DNA of 34,363 nt from Bacteroidaceae bacterium (GTDB lineage Bacteria > Bacteroidota > Bacteroidia > Bacteroidales > Bacteroidaceae). Below, piece by piece: positions 18,112 to 26,915 of this stretch (position 1 is the stretch's first letter; every line of letters begins with the position of its first letter). The stretch is from positions 1 through 34,363 of the forward strand of contig JAFQVS010000048.1 in assembly GCA_017407905.1 (NCBI GenBank). Direction: 5' to 3'. A program made the translations under genes and the position numbers. The notes under the pieces are model-generated. The model was not told the DNA's origin, made no database searches, and saw only the letters and a program-made list of their open reading frames with translations.

Positions 18112-18184
18112 TACGCCGTCAGGGACTCGAACCCTGGACCCATTGATTAAGAGTCAATTGCTCTACCAACTGAGCTAACAGCGC
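18112..18184 (-). tRNA. tRNA-Lys (anticodon CTT)
   Basis: 73 bases on the minus strand. Acceptor arms GCGCTGT and ACGGCGT, D arm GCTCAGTTGGTAGAGC, anticodon stem ATTGA/TCAAT around CTCTTAA (anticodon CTT, reading AAG), T arm CAGGG TTCGAGT CCCTG, discriminator A. CCA is not encoded. The first acceptor pair is a G-T wobble. Confidence 0.95.
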
Positions 18185-18205
18185 ATCTGCCTCTTAAAAG
18201 CGTTG

Positions 18206-18236
18206 CAAAGGTACTACTTTATTTTTAATTTGCAAA
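18206..18236 (-). promoter_or_regulatory. promoter of tRNA-Lys
   Basis: Minus strand: TTTG (18236-18233), 19 bases, TACCTTTG (18213-18206) followed by CA, an excellent match to the Bacteroidota consensus, about 21 bases before the mature tRNA. Confidence 0.75.
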
Positions 18237-18307
18237 CTTTTATTTAACAAATTTCGCGACCACCCCGACAAAAGTATTTTTTTGCCTGAAAAAAGGTCGT
18301 TATTTTA

Positions 18308-20170
18308 CTATTCGTTGGCAGCTTTAACCTCCTCGACACTGTCAATTGCCGATATTTGCGCAATGGCATCAAGAAACTCGGCCGACGAGTGAACATTAAA
18401 ATTCATCGTGCAGGTAACAATCTCATCCTCGCTCACAGTGAAGATTTTTGTCAACGAGAGCTTCAGGCGATTGGTTATACAGTCGATAAGGTCGCTCAGA
18501 AGATGGTAGCGGTCAACCGCGGTAACGACAATGCCCACGGGGTACAGGAAATCCTTATCCTCGTCGAAATTAACCGCCACAATGTCGTCGCCGTGCTGCG
18601 AGGCCAGACGTATAGCCGTCTTACAGTCGCGTCGGTGCAGCGTAATCTCACCATCCTCGGCCTTGAAGCCTATTACCTCGTCGCCGGGCAGCGGATGGCA
18701 ATTTTCGCAACGCTTGTAGGGTATTTTCTTTTGTTTGTTCAATATTGTGTGCAGATGCGTCTTTGCCTTATATGTGCGCACGTGGTCGAGCCAATCGCTT
18801 GAGGGGACAATGCTCTCGTTCGAGGTAATCTCGATGCAGTCGCCCGACGCAAGGACTGTTTTTACCGAGCACAGACGACCGTTTACGCGGGCACACTGCG
18901 CGTGCTCGGCCAGCTTACTGTGTATCTCGAATGCAAAATCGAGTGCCGTGGAGTCTTTGGGCAGAATAACGGCCCTACCCTGCGGAGTAAACACCGTAAT
19001 ATCGTCATTGTAGAACGAGGAGGTTATTCCGTCCATATACTCAACCTCTTTGCGGTGGTTGGCAATATCTTTCAGAAGCTCTTTGAATTTCTCAATCCAA
19101 TTGGCAATATTGCCCTCGCTGCGCTCGGAGAGGCAGCCGAATTGCGATTTTCGCACCATACGCTCCGAAGAAATGTGTACCTCTTCCCACGCGCCCGAGT
19201 CGGTGAGCAGCTTCACGTGGAAGCTCTGATAACCATTCTCTTTGGGCGAGTCGATGTAATTGACCACGCTTCCGGGCTTCTCCTTGAAGCGGTCGGTGAG
19301 CATCGAGTATATCCTAAGGCTCATATCCTTCTCGGAGTAGTCGCCGTAGGGGTATATTATGCGCACGTAGTATTTTCCCTGCACGTGATTAAAGTCGCAG
19401 TTGGCCGCGTGCATTTTTTTCCAGATGCTGTAAGGGCCGCGACACACAATCTCGGTGCGCGCCATCATTATATCATTATCATAGAGCATCTGCTCTATTT
19501 TCCCGACAAATCCTGCGAGAGCAGTCTTTTTTTCGTTCATCTCCTGCTCGACAAGCTGTGCCATTGTGGCATAGTCGCGCGGACAGCGGAAGCGGAACGA
19601 GAGATTTTCGAGCTCGCGCTTAATGTGGTAAAGCCCCAGACGATGCGCCAGCGGAGCGTAGAAATAATCGGTCTCACCGGCAATCTTCATCTGCTTATCG
19701 GGGCGCATACTGCTGAGCGTGCGCATATTGTGCAGACGGTCGGCCAGCTTTATGAGCAGCGCACGAATATCGTACTGCAACGAGTCGAGCATCTGCTTGT
19801 AATTATCAATCTGTTTCGAGGCCTCGTAGTGCGTGCGCTTTTTCTTTGTAACCACATTCACAAGAAAGGCAACATCCTCGCCGAAGCGCTCCTTTATATC
19901 CTCGATGGTATAATCGGTATCCTCGACAACGTCGTGCAGAAAGGCTGCTATTATAGGGTCGGGCCCGAGGCCTAACTCCTCGGCCACGATACGCGCCACA
20001 GCCAGCGGGTGCATTATATATGGCTCGCCCGACTTACGGCGCTGCTCTTTGTGAGCCTCTTTAGCCAAGAGATAAGCCTCGCGAATGCGTTTAACATCCT
20101 CCGAGCCCAAACGACGGGCAAGCAAGGCAAGCAGTTCATCTACTCCACGGTCAATTACCTCATATTCCAT
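18308..20170 (-). CDS. long RelA/SpoT homologue with intact HD hydrolase and degenerate synthetase
   Basis: 620 residues from the ATG giving MEYEVIDRGV; an ATG 45 bases earlier adds a non-conserved basic tail. Domains: HD hydrolase of (p)ppGpp (H54 in YIMHPLAVA, H79-D80 in FLHDVVEDT, D144 in LADRLHNMRT), all intact; then a synthetase region in which the PYSIWKKM start (246-253) and NGYQSFH (312-318) persist but the catalytic Asp-containing stretch is FNHVQGKYYVRII (260-272), RFKDY is replaced by GSVVNY (300-305) and the EVQIRT segment reads EVHISS (330-335); TGS (about 388-450), zinc-finger-like CENCHPLPGDEVIG (488-501), and a C-terminal ACT domain. I infer a hydrolase-only SpoT-type enzyme that needs a second RSH protein elsewhere. 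Single gene next to tRNA-Lys. Confidence 0.9.
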   Translation of the reverse strand: MEYEVIDRGVDELLALLARRLGSEDVKRIREAYLLAKEAHKEQRRKSGEPYIMHPLAVARIVAEELGLGPDPIIAAFLHDVVEDTDYTIEDIKERFGEDVAFLVNVVTKKKRTHYEASKQIDNYKQMLDSLQYDIRALLIKLADRLHNMRTLSSMRPDKQMKIAGETDYFYAPLAHRLGLYHIKRELENLSFRFRCPRDYATMAQLVEQEMNEKKTALAGFVGKIEQMLYDNDIMMARTEIVCRGPYSIWKKMHAANCDFNHVQGKYYVRIIYPYGDYSEKDMSLRIYSMLTDRFKEKPGSVVNYIDSPKENGYQSFHVKLLTDSGAWEEVHISSERMVRKSQFGCLSERSEGNIANWIEKFKELLKDIANHRKEVEYMDGITSSFYNDDITVFTPQGRAVILPKDSTALDFAFEIHSKLAEHAQCARVNGRLCSVKTVLASGDCIEITSNESIVPSSDWLDHVRTYKAKTHLHTILNKQKKIPYKRCENCHPLPGDEVIGFKAEDGEITLHRRDCKTAIRLASQHGDDIVAVNFDEDKDFLYPVGIVVTAVDRYHLLSDLIDCITNRLKLSLTKIFTVSEDEIVTCTMNFNVHSSAEFLDAIAQISAIDSVEEVKAANE

Positions 20171-20478
20171 AATTGTACATTTTGATAAAAATCGGTTTTT
20201 GCGGCGAGCTCTCATAATGCAGGCTCACAATCACACAGAGTGCGAATATGGCAAAAAAATATCAACATTCAAACGAAAAGAATAAAAAATACAAAAAAAG
20301 ACAAAAATAACTATATCCTCCACCCTTTGGAAGCCTGACAGCCCATTACCACAACATTATACATTATATTATAAGGTAAGAAAAAATAAATTCAGCATTA
20401 AAATTCATAATATCATCATATTTTATTAACTTCGCGACGATTTTCATTATTATATACCGAAACTAAACAGACAAATAT
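20171..20478. other. divergent intergenic region RSH / pheS
   Basis: 308 bases, A+T-rich, carrying the promoters of the RSH gene (minus) and pheS (plus). TAACTTCG around 20427-20435 on the plus strand is a near-consensus -7 box for pheS without a clear -33 element. No gene or RNA is recognisable here, and I see no tandem aromatic-codon leader peptide for phenylalanine attenuation. Confidence 0.4.
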
Positions 20479-21498
20479 ATGATTGAACAGATAAACCTGT
20501 TGTTCGACGAGGTAAAAGGGCTCACAGCAAGCAATGCCGAGGAGCTCGAAGCTCTGCGCCTCAAGTACCTTAGCAAGAAAGGCATAATCAACGGCCTTAT
20601 GGCACAGTTCCGCGAAGTTCCCGCCGAGCAGAAGCGCGAGGTGGGCCAACGTCTGAACGAGCTTAAGAACGCCATACAAGAGCAATTCAACGCCCTGAAA
20701 GAGAGCCTCGCAATGAGCGCCGAGGAGCAGTGCGCAATAGACCTCACACGCACCTCGTACCCCACCCGCTTAGGCACCCGCCACCCCCTCTCGATTGTAA
20801 AGAACGAGATTGTGGATATATTCTCGCGCTTAGGCTTCTCCATTGCCGACGGTGTAGAGGTCGAGGACGATTGGCACGTATTCTCGTCGATGAATTTCGC
20901 CGAAGACCATCCCGCACGAGATATGCAGGACACATTCTTTGTCGAGGCTCATCCCGACATTATCCTGCGCACACACACCAGCAGCGTGCAGAGCCACGTG
21001 ATGGAGACAAGCAAGCCCCCCATCCGCATCATCGCCCCCGGACGCGTCTATCGCAACGAGGCCATCAGCTATCGTGCCCACTGCTTCTTCCATCAGTTAG
21101 AGGGACTTTACATCGACAAAAATGTATCATTCACCGACCTCAAGCAGGTGCTTCTGCTCTTTGCACAAGAGATGTTCGGCACAGGCACAAAGATACGTCT
21201 GCGCCCCTCATATTTCCCCTTCACCGAGCCCAGCGCCGAGATGGACATCAGCTGCAACATCTGCGGCGGGAAAGGCTGTCCCTTCTGCAAAGGCACCGGT
21301 TGGGTCGAGATTTTAGGTTGCGGAATGGTCGATCCCAATGTTCTTGAGTTGTGCGGAATAGACAGCAAAGAATATACAGGCTACGCATTCGGAATGGGAA
21401 TCGAGCGCATCACCAACCTAAAATATCAGGTAAAAGACCTGCGTCTCTTCAGCGAGAATGACATCCGCTTCTTGAAACTCTTCGAGAGTGCAAACTAA
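20479..21498 (+). CDS. pheS: phenylalanine--tRNA ligase alpha subunit
   Basis: 339 residues, the usual length. Catalytic subunit of the alpha2-beta2 class II synthetase that charges tRNA-Phe. Seen: N-terminal coiled coil (about 1-90) that grips the tRNA; motif 1 region HPLSIVKNEIVDIFSRLGF; FRNE-like motif 2 PGRVYRNEAISYRAHCFFHQLEGLYIDKNVSF (about 188-220); RPSYFPFTEPSAEMDI; a CxxC-x4-CxxC cluster (C259, C262, C267, C270) often present in this clade; and motif 3 YTGYAFGMGIERI near the end. The first ATG is used. pheT is not adjacent, so the two subunits are encoded apart. A perfect 34-bp palindrome lies just downstream. Confidence 0.97.
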   Translation: MIEQINLLFDEVKGLTASNAEELEALRLKYLSKKGIINGLMAQFREVPAEQKREVGQRLNELKNAIQEQFNALKESLAMSAEEQCAIDLTRTSYPTRLGTRHPLSIVKNEIVDIFSRLGFSIADGVEVEDDWHVFSSMNFAEDHPARDMQDTFFVEAHPDIILRTHTSSVQSHVMETSKPPIRIIAPGRVYRNEAISYRAHCFFHQLEGLYIDKNVSFTDLKQVLLLFAQEMFGTGTKIRLRPSYFPFTEPSAEMDISCNICGGKGCPFCKGTGWVEILGCGMVDPNVLELCGIDSKEYTGYAFGMGIERITNLKYQVKDLRLFSENDIRFLKLFESAN

Positions 21499-21530
21499 AA
21501 AAAGAGCGGTTAATATACCTTATATAATAT

Positions 21531-21564
21531 AAACGCAGTGAGAGTGCGCACTCTCACTGCGTTT
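21531..21564. repeat. perfect 34-bp palindrome after pheS
   Basis: AAACGCAGTGAGAGTGC and its exact reverse complement abut with no loop (21531-21564). It lies 33 bases past the pheS stop and 46 before the next ATG. It can act as a terminator hairpin, though the following T-run is only three bases; a dyad binding site is the alternative. Confidence 0.65.
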
Positions 21565-21609
21565 AACATACAACCGAGAGAGATAAACAAACTGACAAAA
21601 TAAAACATT

Positions 21610-23712
21610 ATGAAAAAAACAATCATCACTTCACTAACAACAATTGTTATGATGGCACAAATTTCCTGCGGTGGTGGCACCGGGCAGCAACCGGCCATAC
21701 TCAACGAGAGCAAGGCCCCCTTCGGCGCCCCCGAATTCCACCTTTATCAGACAGCCGACTACCTTGAGGCCTTTAAAACAGGCATCGAGGAGAAACGCGC
21801 CGACATTAAGAGAATCATCGAGAACAGCGAGGCACCCACATTCGAGAACACAATCGACGCACTCGAATTAAGCGGCGAGAGTCTCGAAAAAGTATCGTCA
21901 ATCTTCTTCAATCTGAACGAGAGCGACAACACCCCCGAGATGACCGACATTGAAAATGCCGTCTCGCCACTGCTCACCGAGCTCAGCGGCTATATTTTTA
22001 TGAACGACTCACTCTTCACACGCATCCGCACGCTCTACGACAATCGCGAGAGCCTGCATCTGAGCGAGGAGCAGATGATAGTACTCGACAACTACTACCA
22101 ACAATTCGTTCGCGGCGGTGCCCTGCTGAATGCCGAGGATAAAGCAAAATTGCTCGACATTAACACAAAGCTGAGCCTCGCATCCATCGAATTTAGTAAA
22201 AATCTGTTGGCCGACAGCAAGCTCTTCAAATTAGTCATCACCGACGAAAAAGAGCTCAGCGGACTGCCCGAGAGCGTGCGCGACGCTGCCGCCGAGACAG
22301 CAAAAGCTCAGGGCCTCGAAGGCTGGGTATTCACACTCGACAAGCCCAGCTGCATCCCCTTCCTGCAATACGCCGACAACCGCGACCTGCGCGAAAAAAT
22401 CTATAAAGCCTACTACGGACGCGGCGACAACGACAACGAGAACAACAACAAAGAGGTCATCCGTCGCATACTCCAGCTGCGCCAACAAAAGGCCCGACTA
22501 TTGGGATTCAACGATTTTGCTGCATTCACATTGGACGAAAAAATGGCAAAAACAGCCGAGGCGGCCGAGGGCCTACTGATGAGCATCTGGGAGCCCGCCC
22601 TGCAACGCGCCAAAGAGGAGCGTGCAGCGCTTCAGGCAATCATTGATATGGAGGGAGGCAAATTCAAGCTGCAAGGTTGGGATTGGTTCTACTACACCGA
22701 GAAGCTGCGCAAGGCAAAATACTCGCTCAACGACGCCGACATTAAGCCCTACTTCAAACTCGAAAATGTGCTTGCCGGCGCATTCGACTGCGCACAGCGT
22801 CTCTACGGCGTAAGATTCGTCGAGCGCAACGACATTCCCGTATATCACAACGAGGTACGCACATACGAGGTATTCGACAGCAACGACAACCATTTGGCAA
22901 TCTTCTACACCGACTTTTTCCCCCGCGCAAGCAAGCGCAGCGGCGCTTGGATGACCAATTTTGTCAACCAACGCAATATCGGCGGCGAGGAGGTTCGTCC
23001 AATGGTAGTGAATGTATGTAATTTCACCGCGCCCACAGGCGACACCCCCGCACTGCTCAATATCGACGAGACACGCACACTGTTCCACGAGTTTGGACAC
23101 GCCCTGCACGGAATGCTCACACAGACACACTACCCCAATGTCAGCGGCACAAGCGTAAAGCACGACTTTGTCGAGCTCTTCTCGCAGATTAACGAAAAGT
23201 GGGCCATCGAACCCGAGGTAATGCGCACCTACGCAAAGCACTACCAAACAGGCGAGGTCATCCCCGACACACTAATCGCCAAAATGCAGCGCAGCTCACA
23301 TTTCAATCTCGGATTCGAGACAAGCGAGCTTGTGGCAGCCGCCCTGCTCGACCTGCGTATGCACACAATCGAGGATTACAGCAATTTCGACTGCAACGAA
23401 TTCGAGAAAGAGGTGCGCAAGGAGCTTGGCTTCATTCCCGAGATTGAGTATCGCTACCGTAGCACCAACTTCTCACACGTATTCGGCGGAGGCTACGCAG
23501 TAGGCTACTACGCTTATCTGTGGGCCGAAGTACTCGACTGCGACGCATTCGAACTGTTCAAAGAGCGCGGAATTTTCGACGCCGAGACAGCGGCAAGCTT
23601 CAAGATGCTCGTCGAAATGGGTGGCAGCAAAGACCCTATGCGCGAGTATGTACGCTTCCGCGGCGCACAGCCCAACCCTGCTGCACTGTTGCGCGCACGC
23701 GGATTAGAATAA
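21610..23712 (+). CDS. M3-family zinc dipeptidyl carboxypeptidase, lipoprotein (Dcp type)
   Basis: 700 residues. Member of the thimet-oligopeptidase/Dcp family, which removes C-terminal dipeptides or cuts short oligopeptides. The zinc site HEFGH is at 493-497 (TLFHEFGHALHGML), followed by the third-ligand Glu region SVKHDFVELFSQINEKW about 25 residues on, and the C-terminal substrate loop with SNFSHVFGGGYAVGYYAYLWAEVLDCDAFELF (about 616-648), diagnostic of M3A. The N-terminus (KKTIITSLTTIVMMAQISC) is a lipoprotein signal with Cys20 followed by GGGTG, so the enzyme should act in the periplasm or at the outer membrane, unlike cytoplasmic E. coli Dcp. It is followed by a small cysteine-rich protein 23 bases later. 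Confidence 0.93.
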   Translation: MKKTIITSLTTIVMMAQISCGGGTGQQPAILNESKAPFGAPEFHLYQTADYLEAFKTGIEEKRADIKRIIENSEAPTFENTIDALELSGESLEKVSSIFFNLNESDNTPEMTDIENAVSPLLTELSGYIFMNDSLFTRIRTLYDNRESLHLSEEQMIVLDNYYQQFVRGGALLNAEDKAKLLDINTKLSLASIEFSKNLLADSKLFKLVITDEKELSGLPESVRDAAAETAKAQGLEGWVFTLDKPSCIPFLQYADNRDLREKIYKAYYGRGDNDNENNNKEVIRRILQLRQQKARLLGFNDFAAFTLDEKMAKTAEAAEGLLMSIWEPALQRAKEERAALQAIIDMEGGKFKLQGWDWFYYTEKLRKAKYSLNDADIKPYFKLENVLAGAFDCAQRLYGVRFVERNDIPVYHNEVRTYEVFDSNDNHLAIFYTDFFPRASKRSGAWMTNFVNQRNIGGEEVRPMVVNVCNFTAPTGDTPALLNIDETRTLFHEFGHALHGMLTQTHYPNVSGTSVKHDFVELFSQINEKWAIEPEVMRTYAKHYQTGEVIPDTLIAKMQRSSHFNLGFETSELVAAALLDLRMHTIEDYSNFDCNEFEKEVRKELGFIPEIEYRYRSTNFSHVFGGGYAVGYYAYLWAEVLDCDAFELFKERGIFDAETAASFKMLVEMGGSKDPMREYVRFRGAQPNPAALLRARGLE

Positions 23713-23735
23713 TTCACAAACAAACACAAAAGAAA

Positions 23736-24200
23736 ATGGAAGATAGAGTAGAATTGGCAGTATCACTGTTCAAAGAGGGTTACAACTGCTCGCAGTCGGT
23801 TGTTGCAGCCTTTGCCGATATTTACGGATTCACACGCGAACAGGCACTCAGAATGGGTGCCTCGTTCGGTGGTGGCATCGGACGTATGCGTCAGACGTGC
23901 GGAGCAGCCTGCGGTCTTTTCCTTGTTGCAGGCCTTGAGACAGGATGCACCGAGGGTCGCAACCGCGAGGGCAAAGAGGCCAATTACATATTAGTGCAAC
24001 AGCTGGCCGAGGAGTTTAAGAAGCGCAACGGCGCACTAATATGCAGCAATCTGCTTGGGCTCGACAAAAATGCGCCTACCCCCGCCACCCCCGAGGCACG
24101 CACCGACACATACTACAAGAAACGTCCTTGCGTAAAAATCGTCGAAGAGGCAGCAAGAATATGGGCAGAATACCTCAATAAAAAAGGCAAAGAGCAGTAA
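23736..24200 (+). CDS. C_GCAxxG_C_C family protein
   Basis: 154 residues from the ATG giving MEDRVELAVSLF; the frame is open further upstream only as an overlap of the peptidase gene. The family pattern is clear: C18 in GYNCSQSVV, the glycine-rich GASFGGGIGRMRQTCGAACGLFLVAGL with C55 and C59, C71 in GCTEG, and later cysteines in ICSNLLGLD and RPCVKIVEEAA. Conserved cysteines suggest a metal- or redox-binding protein, but the function of this family (C_GCAxxG_C_C, Redox_act) is not established. It follows the peptidase gene after 23 bases, probably in the same transcript. Confidence 0.9.
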   Translation: MEDRVELAVSLFKEGYNCSQSVVAAFADIYGFTREQALRMGASFGGGIGRMRQTCGAACGLFLVAGLETGCTEGRNREGKEANYILVQQLAEEFKKRNGALICSNLLGLDKNAPTPATPEARTDTYYKKRPCVKIVEEAARIWAEYLNKKGKEQ

Positions 24201-24247
24201 AAGAGCAGTAAAATAGCCTTAAAATTATTGAAAATCACCAATATTCA

Positions 24248-24277
24248 TTGTTTTTCCAAAAAAAAGCATTACCTTTG
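24248..24277 (+). promoter_or_regulatory. promoter of the small winged-helix gene
   Basis: TTG at 24248-24250, 19 bases, TACCTTTG at 24270-24277 followed by CA: a full match to the Bacteroidota consensus. It leaves an approximately 100-base leader before the ATG. Confidence 0.75.
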
Positions 24278-24383
24278 CAACCGTTTTTAAGGCACCGCCC
24301 TTAGAAACAGTTATATTTTTTTACAAATAAAGAATATATAGTAGATACTATATAAGTGTTGAATTAAAATTTAAGGAAAAATT

Positions 24384-24581
24384 ATGAAAGAATTGGCAGG
24401 CGAATATGCAGGTCGCATTTGGAACGCTCTCAACGAGACTGAGGGTCGTACACTCAAAGAAATCAAGAAGGTTACTAAGCTGAAAGACAAAGAGCTTTAT
24501 CTGGGTCTCGGTTGGCTTCTCCGCGAGGATAAGATTTTCAACTGTGTAGCAGGTGAGGAGGAGATTTTTGCTCTCAAGTAA
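24384..24581 (+). CDS. small winged-helix protein (DUF2582)
   Basis: 65 residues: KELAGEYAGRIWNALNETEGRTLKEIKKVTKLKDKELYLGLGWLLREDKIF and a short wing VAGEEEIFALK. The order helix-helix-recognition helix-wing, with TLKEIKKVTKLKDKELYLGLGWL as the helix-turn-helix, fits the DUF2582 family found throughout Bacteroidota. Despite the DNA-binding look, its role is unknown. It is a single-gene unit with a consensus promoter, a long leader and a strong shared terminator, the layout of a well-expressed gene. GGAAAAATT upstream of the ATG is the only ribosome-binding candidate. Confidence 0.9.
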   Translation: MKELAGEYAGRIWNALNETEGRTLKEIKKVTKLKDKELYLGLGWLLREDKIFNCVAGEEEIFALK

Positions 24582-24601
24582 GAATAACCTTATTTCAAAT
24601 A

Positions 24602-24640
24602 AAAACGACAAACACTTTAATAGTGTTTGTCGTTTTTTTA
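24602..24640. terminator. bidirectional terminator between the winged-helix gene and ccsBA
   Basis: AAACGACAAACACT pairs with AGTGTTTGTCGTTT around TTAA-T, with T-run after it on the plus strand and A-run before it, so it can end both convergent transcripts. Confidence 0.88.
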
Positions 24641-24658
24641 TGCCCTTTTTTAAGGCAA

Positions 24659-26854
24659 TCAAGCGTAGCTGTGCATTCCTCCCAAAATAAAATTAACACC
24701 AAAATATGTTATAATCACCGTTATAAATGCCACAATGCAAAATATATGAAACAAGAGCGGACGGCCAAAAAGCGGAAAACTCTTTACGTGCAGCCCGTAG
24801 GAATATACAATCATTGTAACAAGCGCCCATACCTCTTTGGGGTCCCAGCCCCAATAGCGTCCCCACGACACATTGGCCCACACGGCACCAATAAAAATTC
24901 CCGCAGCCAACAAAAAGAGGGCCGGATAGAGCATCAACCGACCGAGCAAATAAAGATACTCGACCTCGGCGCGACGATTGAGAAAATGCAGAATAACAGC
25001 CGATAATCCACTGAGCATCATAAAGGCCAACAGAGTATAAGCCAACATAATGACAACAACGTGAATACTGAGTAGAGGCGATTGCAGCACAGGCATCAGC
25101 TGAGTGATTTTCGGAGTGGCCTCGCCCATCATTGCAACAAGCATCGTCAGCCCGCAGAGTAAAAATCCAAAAGGCAGAGCAATTTGGTATTTTCGCTCAA
25201 CGGCAAGCGTGAGGGCCACGCTGCACCACGACATAAACATCATTGTCTCGAACCCGTTGGACAGCGGCACGTACCCTCCGATAATGGCGCGCATCACAGT
25301 GTGCAGCGTGATATACGTCAAAAGCATCCACAAAAGAAGGCGCAGGATTCTGCTGGGCAGGCCCGCAATGCGACCACGCAAAATAAAAAGCATAAAGCTC
25401 AAAATGCCCACCATCAGCGCTAACATTGCCAACGGTTTATTGTAGTTTGTGTCATTGTAGAGAATCTCAGTGTCGAACCTCCAATCGGCGGGCAACGCGT
25501 CGCCCGCCTCGCGCAGCTGATACTGCCCTATCTTGTCGAGCAGACGCACAGCCTCGTCCCAATTGCGCATCGCAATCTGCTCGGCCACCAAGCTCATACT
25601 GTTTGTGATGAACAGCCACTGCTCGTATGGGACGCTTGACGGCAGACGGTCGGTAAACGAGTACCAGAGGAGCGTGCCGCCCTCTTCCCCGGCATAAGGA
25701 TAGATTCTGAGCAGCGAGCCCGTGCACAGCATACTCACAAGAGAGAATTTTTCATTGGCAACCTCGGCTGCGTTGCGCAGCGTCGGATTATCGCTCCGCA
25801 GCAGCGCATCGAGCTTGTATCCGTCGCGGTTCGTAAAATCGGTCAATGCGGCATAATCGCCATCAATGCCCAAAGAGCCGCGCACCCCGGCACCCTTAAT
25901 TTTTATCATAGGCTCGTGCTTCCACTCATCGTAAAAGAAGAACCACCCGACAAGAACCTGCTCGGCCGAGAGCCCATCGTACGATGTTTTTCCATAGAGC
26001 TTGGCTGTAAAATCTTTGGCGAGCGTACCGAGCGGACACACACGGTCGTTATAATAGACGCGCAAATTACACATACTGCGTGCAACGTCGCGCGGCACAC
26101 TCTGCGGTGCAGCCCACAACGAGCCACACAGATAAAATGCGACAAAAAATGCCGCCCCGCGACGCAGAGCAGGATGAGCGAGCAACCCTCTGAACATCGT
26201 ACTCCGTTGAAAGAAAAACGCAATCATCGCAAGCAACAAAGCAATATATCCCGCATAAGTAATTCCAATGCCGTAAGGGTCGTGGGAGACAGCAAGCGAG
26301 GCGCCCTTAGAATCGGCATCGTAACCCGACTGATAGAAACGATAGCCGCGGTACTTAAAAATATTATTCATCGACACACAACCCTCGCGTACGCCCGCGG
26401 CATCCTCGACAATAATATGGCTCACATAATCCATCGGAGCAAAAGTCCCTTTATAGTAGCGTAATTCAAACTTTTTCAGCTGCAACGAAAAAGGAAAGGC
26501 CTCGGACGAGCCACCCGCCGCCGTAAACTCACCAACCGCAGGCTTACCCTCGCGCAGATGCACCCTGCCCTGCACCCCATAATTGTGTGTAACAAAAGCC
26601 CCCACGATAATCATCAGAAAAGACAAATGCAGGGCAAAGGTCGCATACTGCACATATAATCGGCGACGTACAATATAAAATAGCGTAAAATGCGCCGCAA
26701 CGCCCCACAAGAAAATCATCCACTCCGAGGTATATATATGCTCGTCCACAAACGCCGAGCCATAAAATTTCTCAATCACCGTTGCCGACATAAGAATAAG
26801 GGTGATAAGCCCCAAAAGTCCGAAAGAGAGATATTTAAAAAGAGTATTTTTCAT
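24659..26854 (-). CDS. ccsBA: fused cytochrome c synthetase CcsBA (ResB-ResC type)
   Basis: 731 residues. System II cytochrome c maturation: exports haem and attaches it to CXXCH motifs outside the inner membrane. The N-terminal half is ResB/CcsB-like (membrane segments near 10-27, 46-62 and 71-90, and a long extracytoplasmic region at about 100-450 containing RGYRFYQSGYD); the C-terminal half is CcsA-like with the tryptophan-rich haem-handling motif WGRYWGWDPKEVWALVT (about 660-675) and flanking His-bearing segments. It lies downstream of a two-haem cytochrome, its likely client. A T-rich terminator ends directly at its ATG (see 26855-26898), so expression may depend on readthrough. No nrfHA genes are nearby, although in many relatives ccsBA sits with nrfHA. 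Confidence 0.92.
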   Translation of the reverse strand: MKNTLFKYLSFGLLGLITLILMSATVIEKFYGSAFVDEHIYTSEWMIFLWGVAAHFTLFYIVRRRLYVQYATFALHLSFLMIIVGAFVTHNYGVQGRVHLREGKPAVGEFTAAGGSSEAFPFSLQLKKFELRYYKGTFAPMDYVSHIIVEDAAGVREGCVSMNNIFKYRGYRFYQSGYDADSKGASLAVSHDPYGIGITYAGYIALLLAMIAFFFQRSTMFRGLLAHPALRRGAAFFVAFYLCGSLWAAPQSVPRDVARSMCNLRVYYNDRVCPLGTLAKDFTAKLYGKTSYDGLSAEQVLVGWFFFYDEWKHEPMIKIKGAGVRGSLGIDGDYAALTDFTNRDGYKLDALLRSDNPTLRNAAEVANEKFSLVSMLCTGSLLRIYPYAGEEGGTLLWYSFTDRLPSSVPYEQWLFITNSMSLVAEQIAMRNWDEAVRLLDKIGQYQLREAGDALPADWRFDTEILYNDTNYNKPLAMLALMVGILSFMLFILRGRIAGLPSRILRLLLWMLLTYITLHTVMRAIIGGYVPLSNGFETMMFMSWCSVALTLAVERKYQIALPFGFLLCGLTMLVAMMGEATPKITQLMPVLQSPLLSIHVVVIMLAYTLLAFMMLSGLSAVILHFLNRRAEVEYLYLLGRLMLYPALFLLAAGIFIGAVWANVSWGRYWGWDPKEVWALVTMIVYSYGLHVKSFPLFGRPLLFHIFCIVAFITVIITYFGVNFILGGMHSYA

Positions 26855-26898
26855 AAAAAAAAAGTACCCGCCACAGCAATCCTATACTAAGGCGGGTA
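26855..26898 (-). terminator. terminator or attenuator abutting the ccsBA start codon
   Basis: Minus strand: TACCCGCC (26898-26891) and GGCGGGTA (26872-26865) form an 8-bp G+C-rich stem, followed by C and nine T; the next three bases are the ATG of ccsBA. It begins 18 bases after the cytochrome stop codon. A perfect intrinsic terminator in this place would limit ccsBA expression to readthrough or an antiterminated transcript. Confidence 0.75.
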
Positions 26899-26915
26899 AC
26901 TAATGTTAAACTATA

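Noticed and set aside
26190..26860. ResB as a separate gene from CcsA
   Set aside because: The reading frame is continuous through both halves, so it is the fused CcsBA form.
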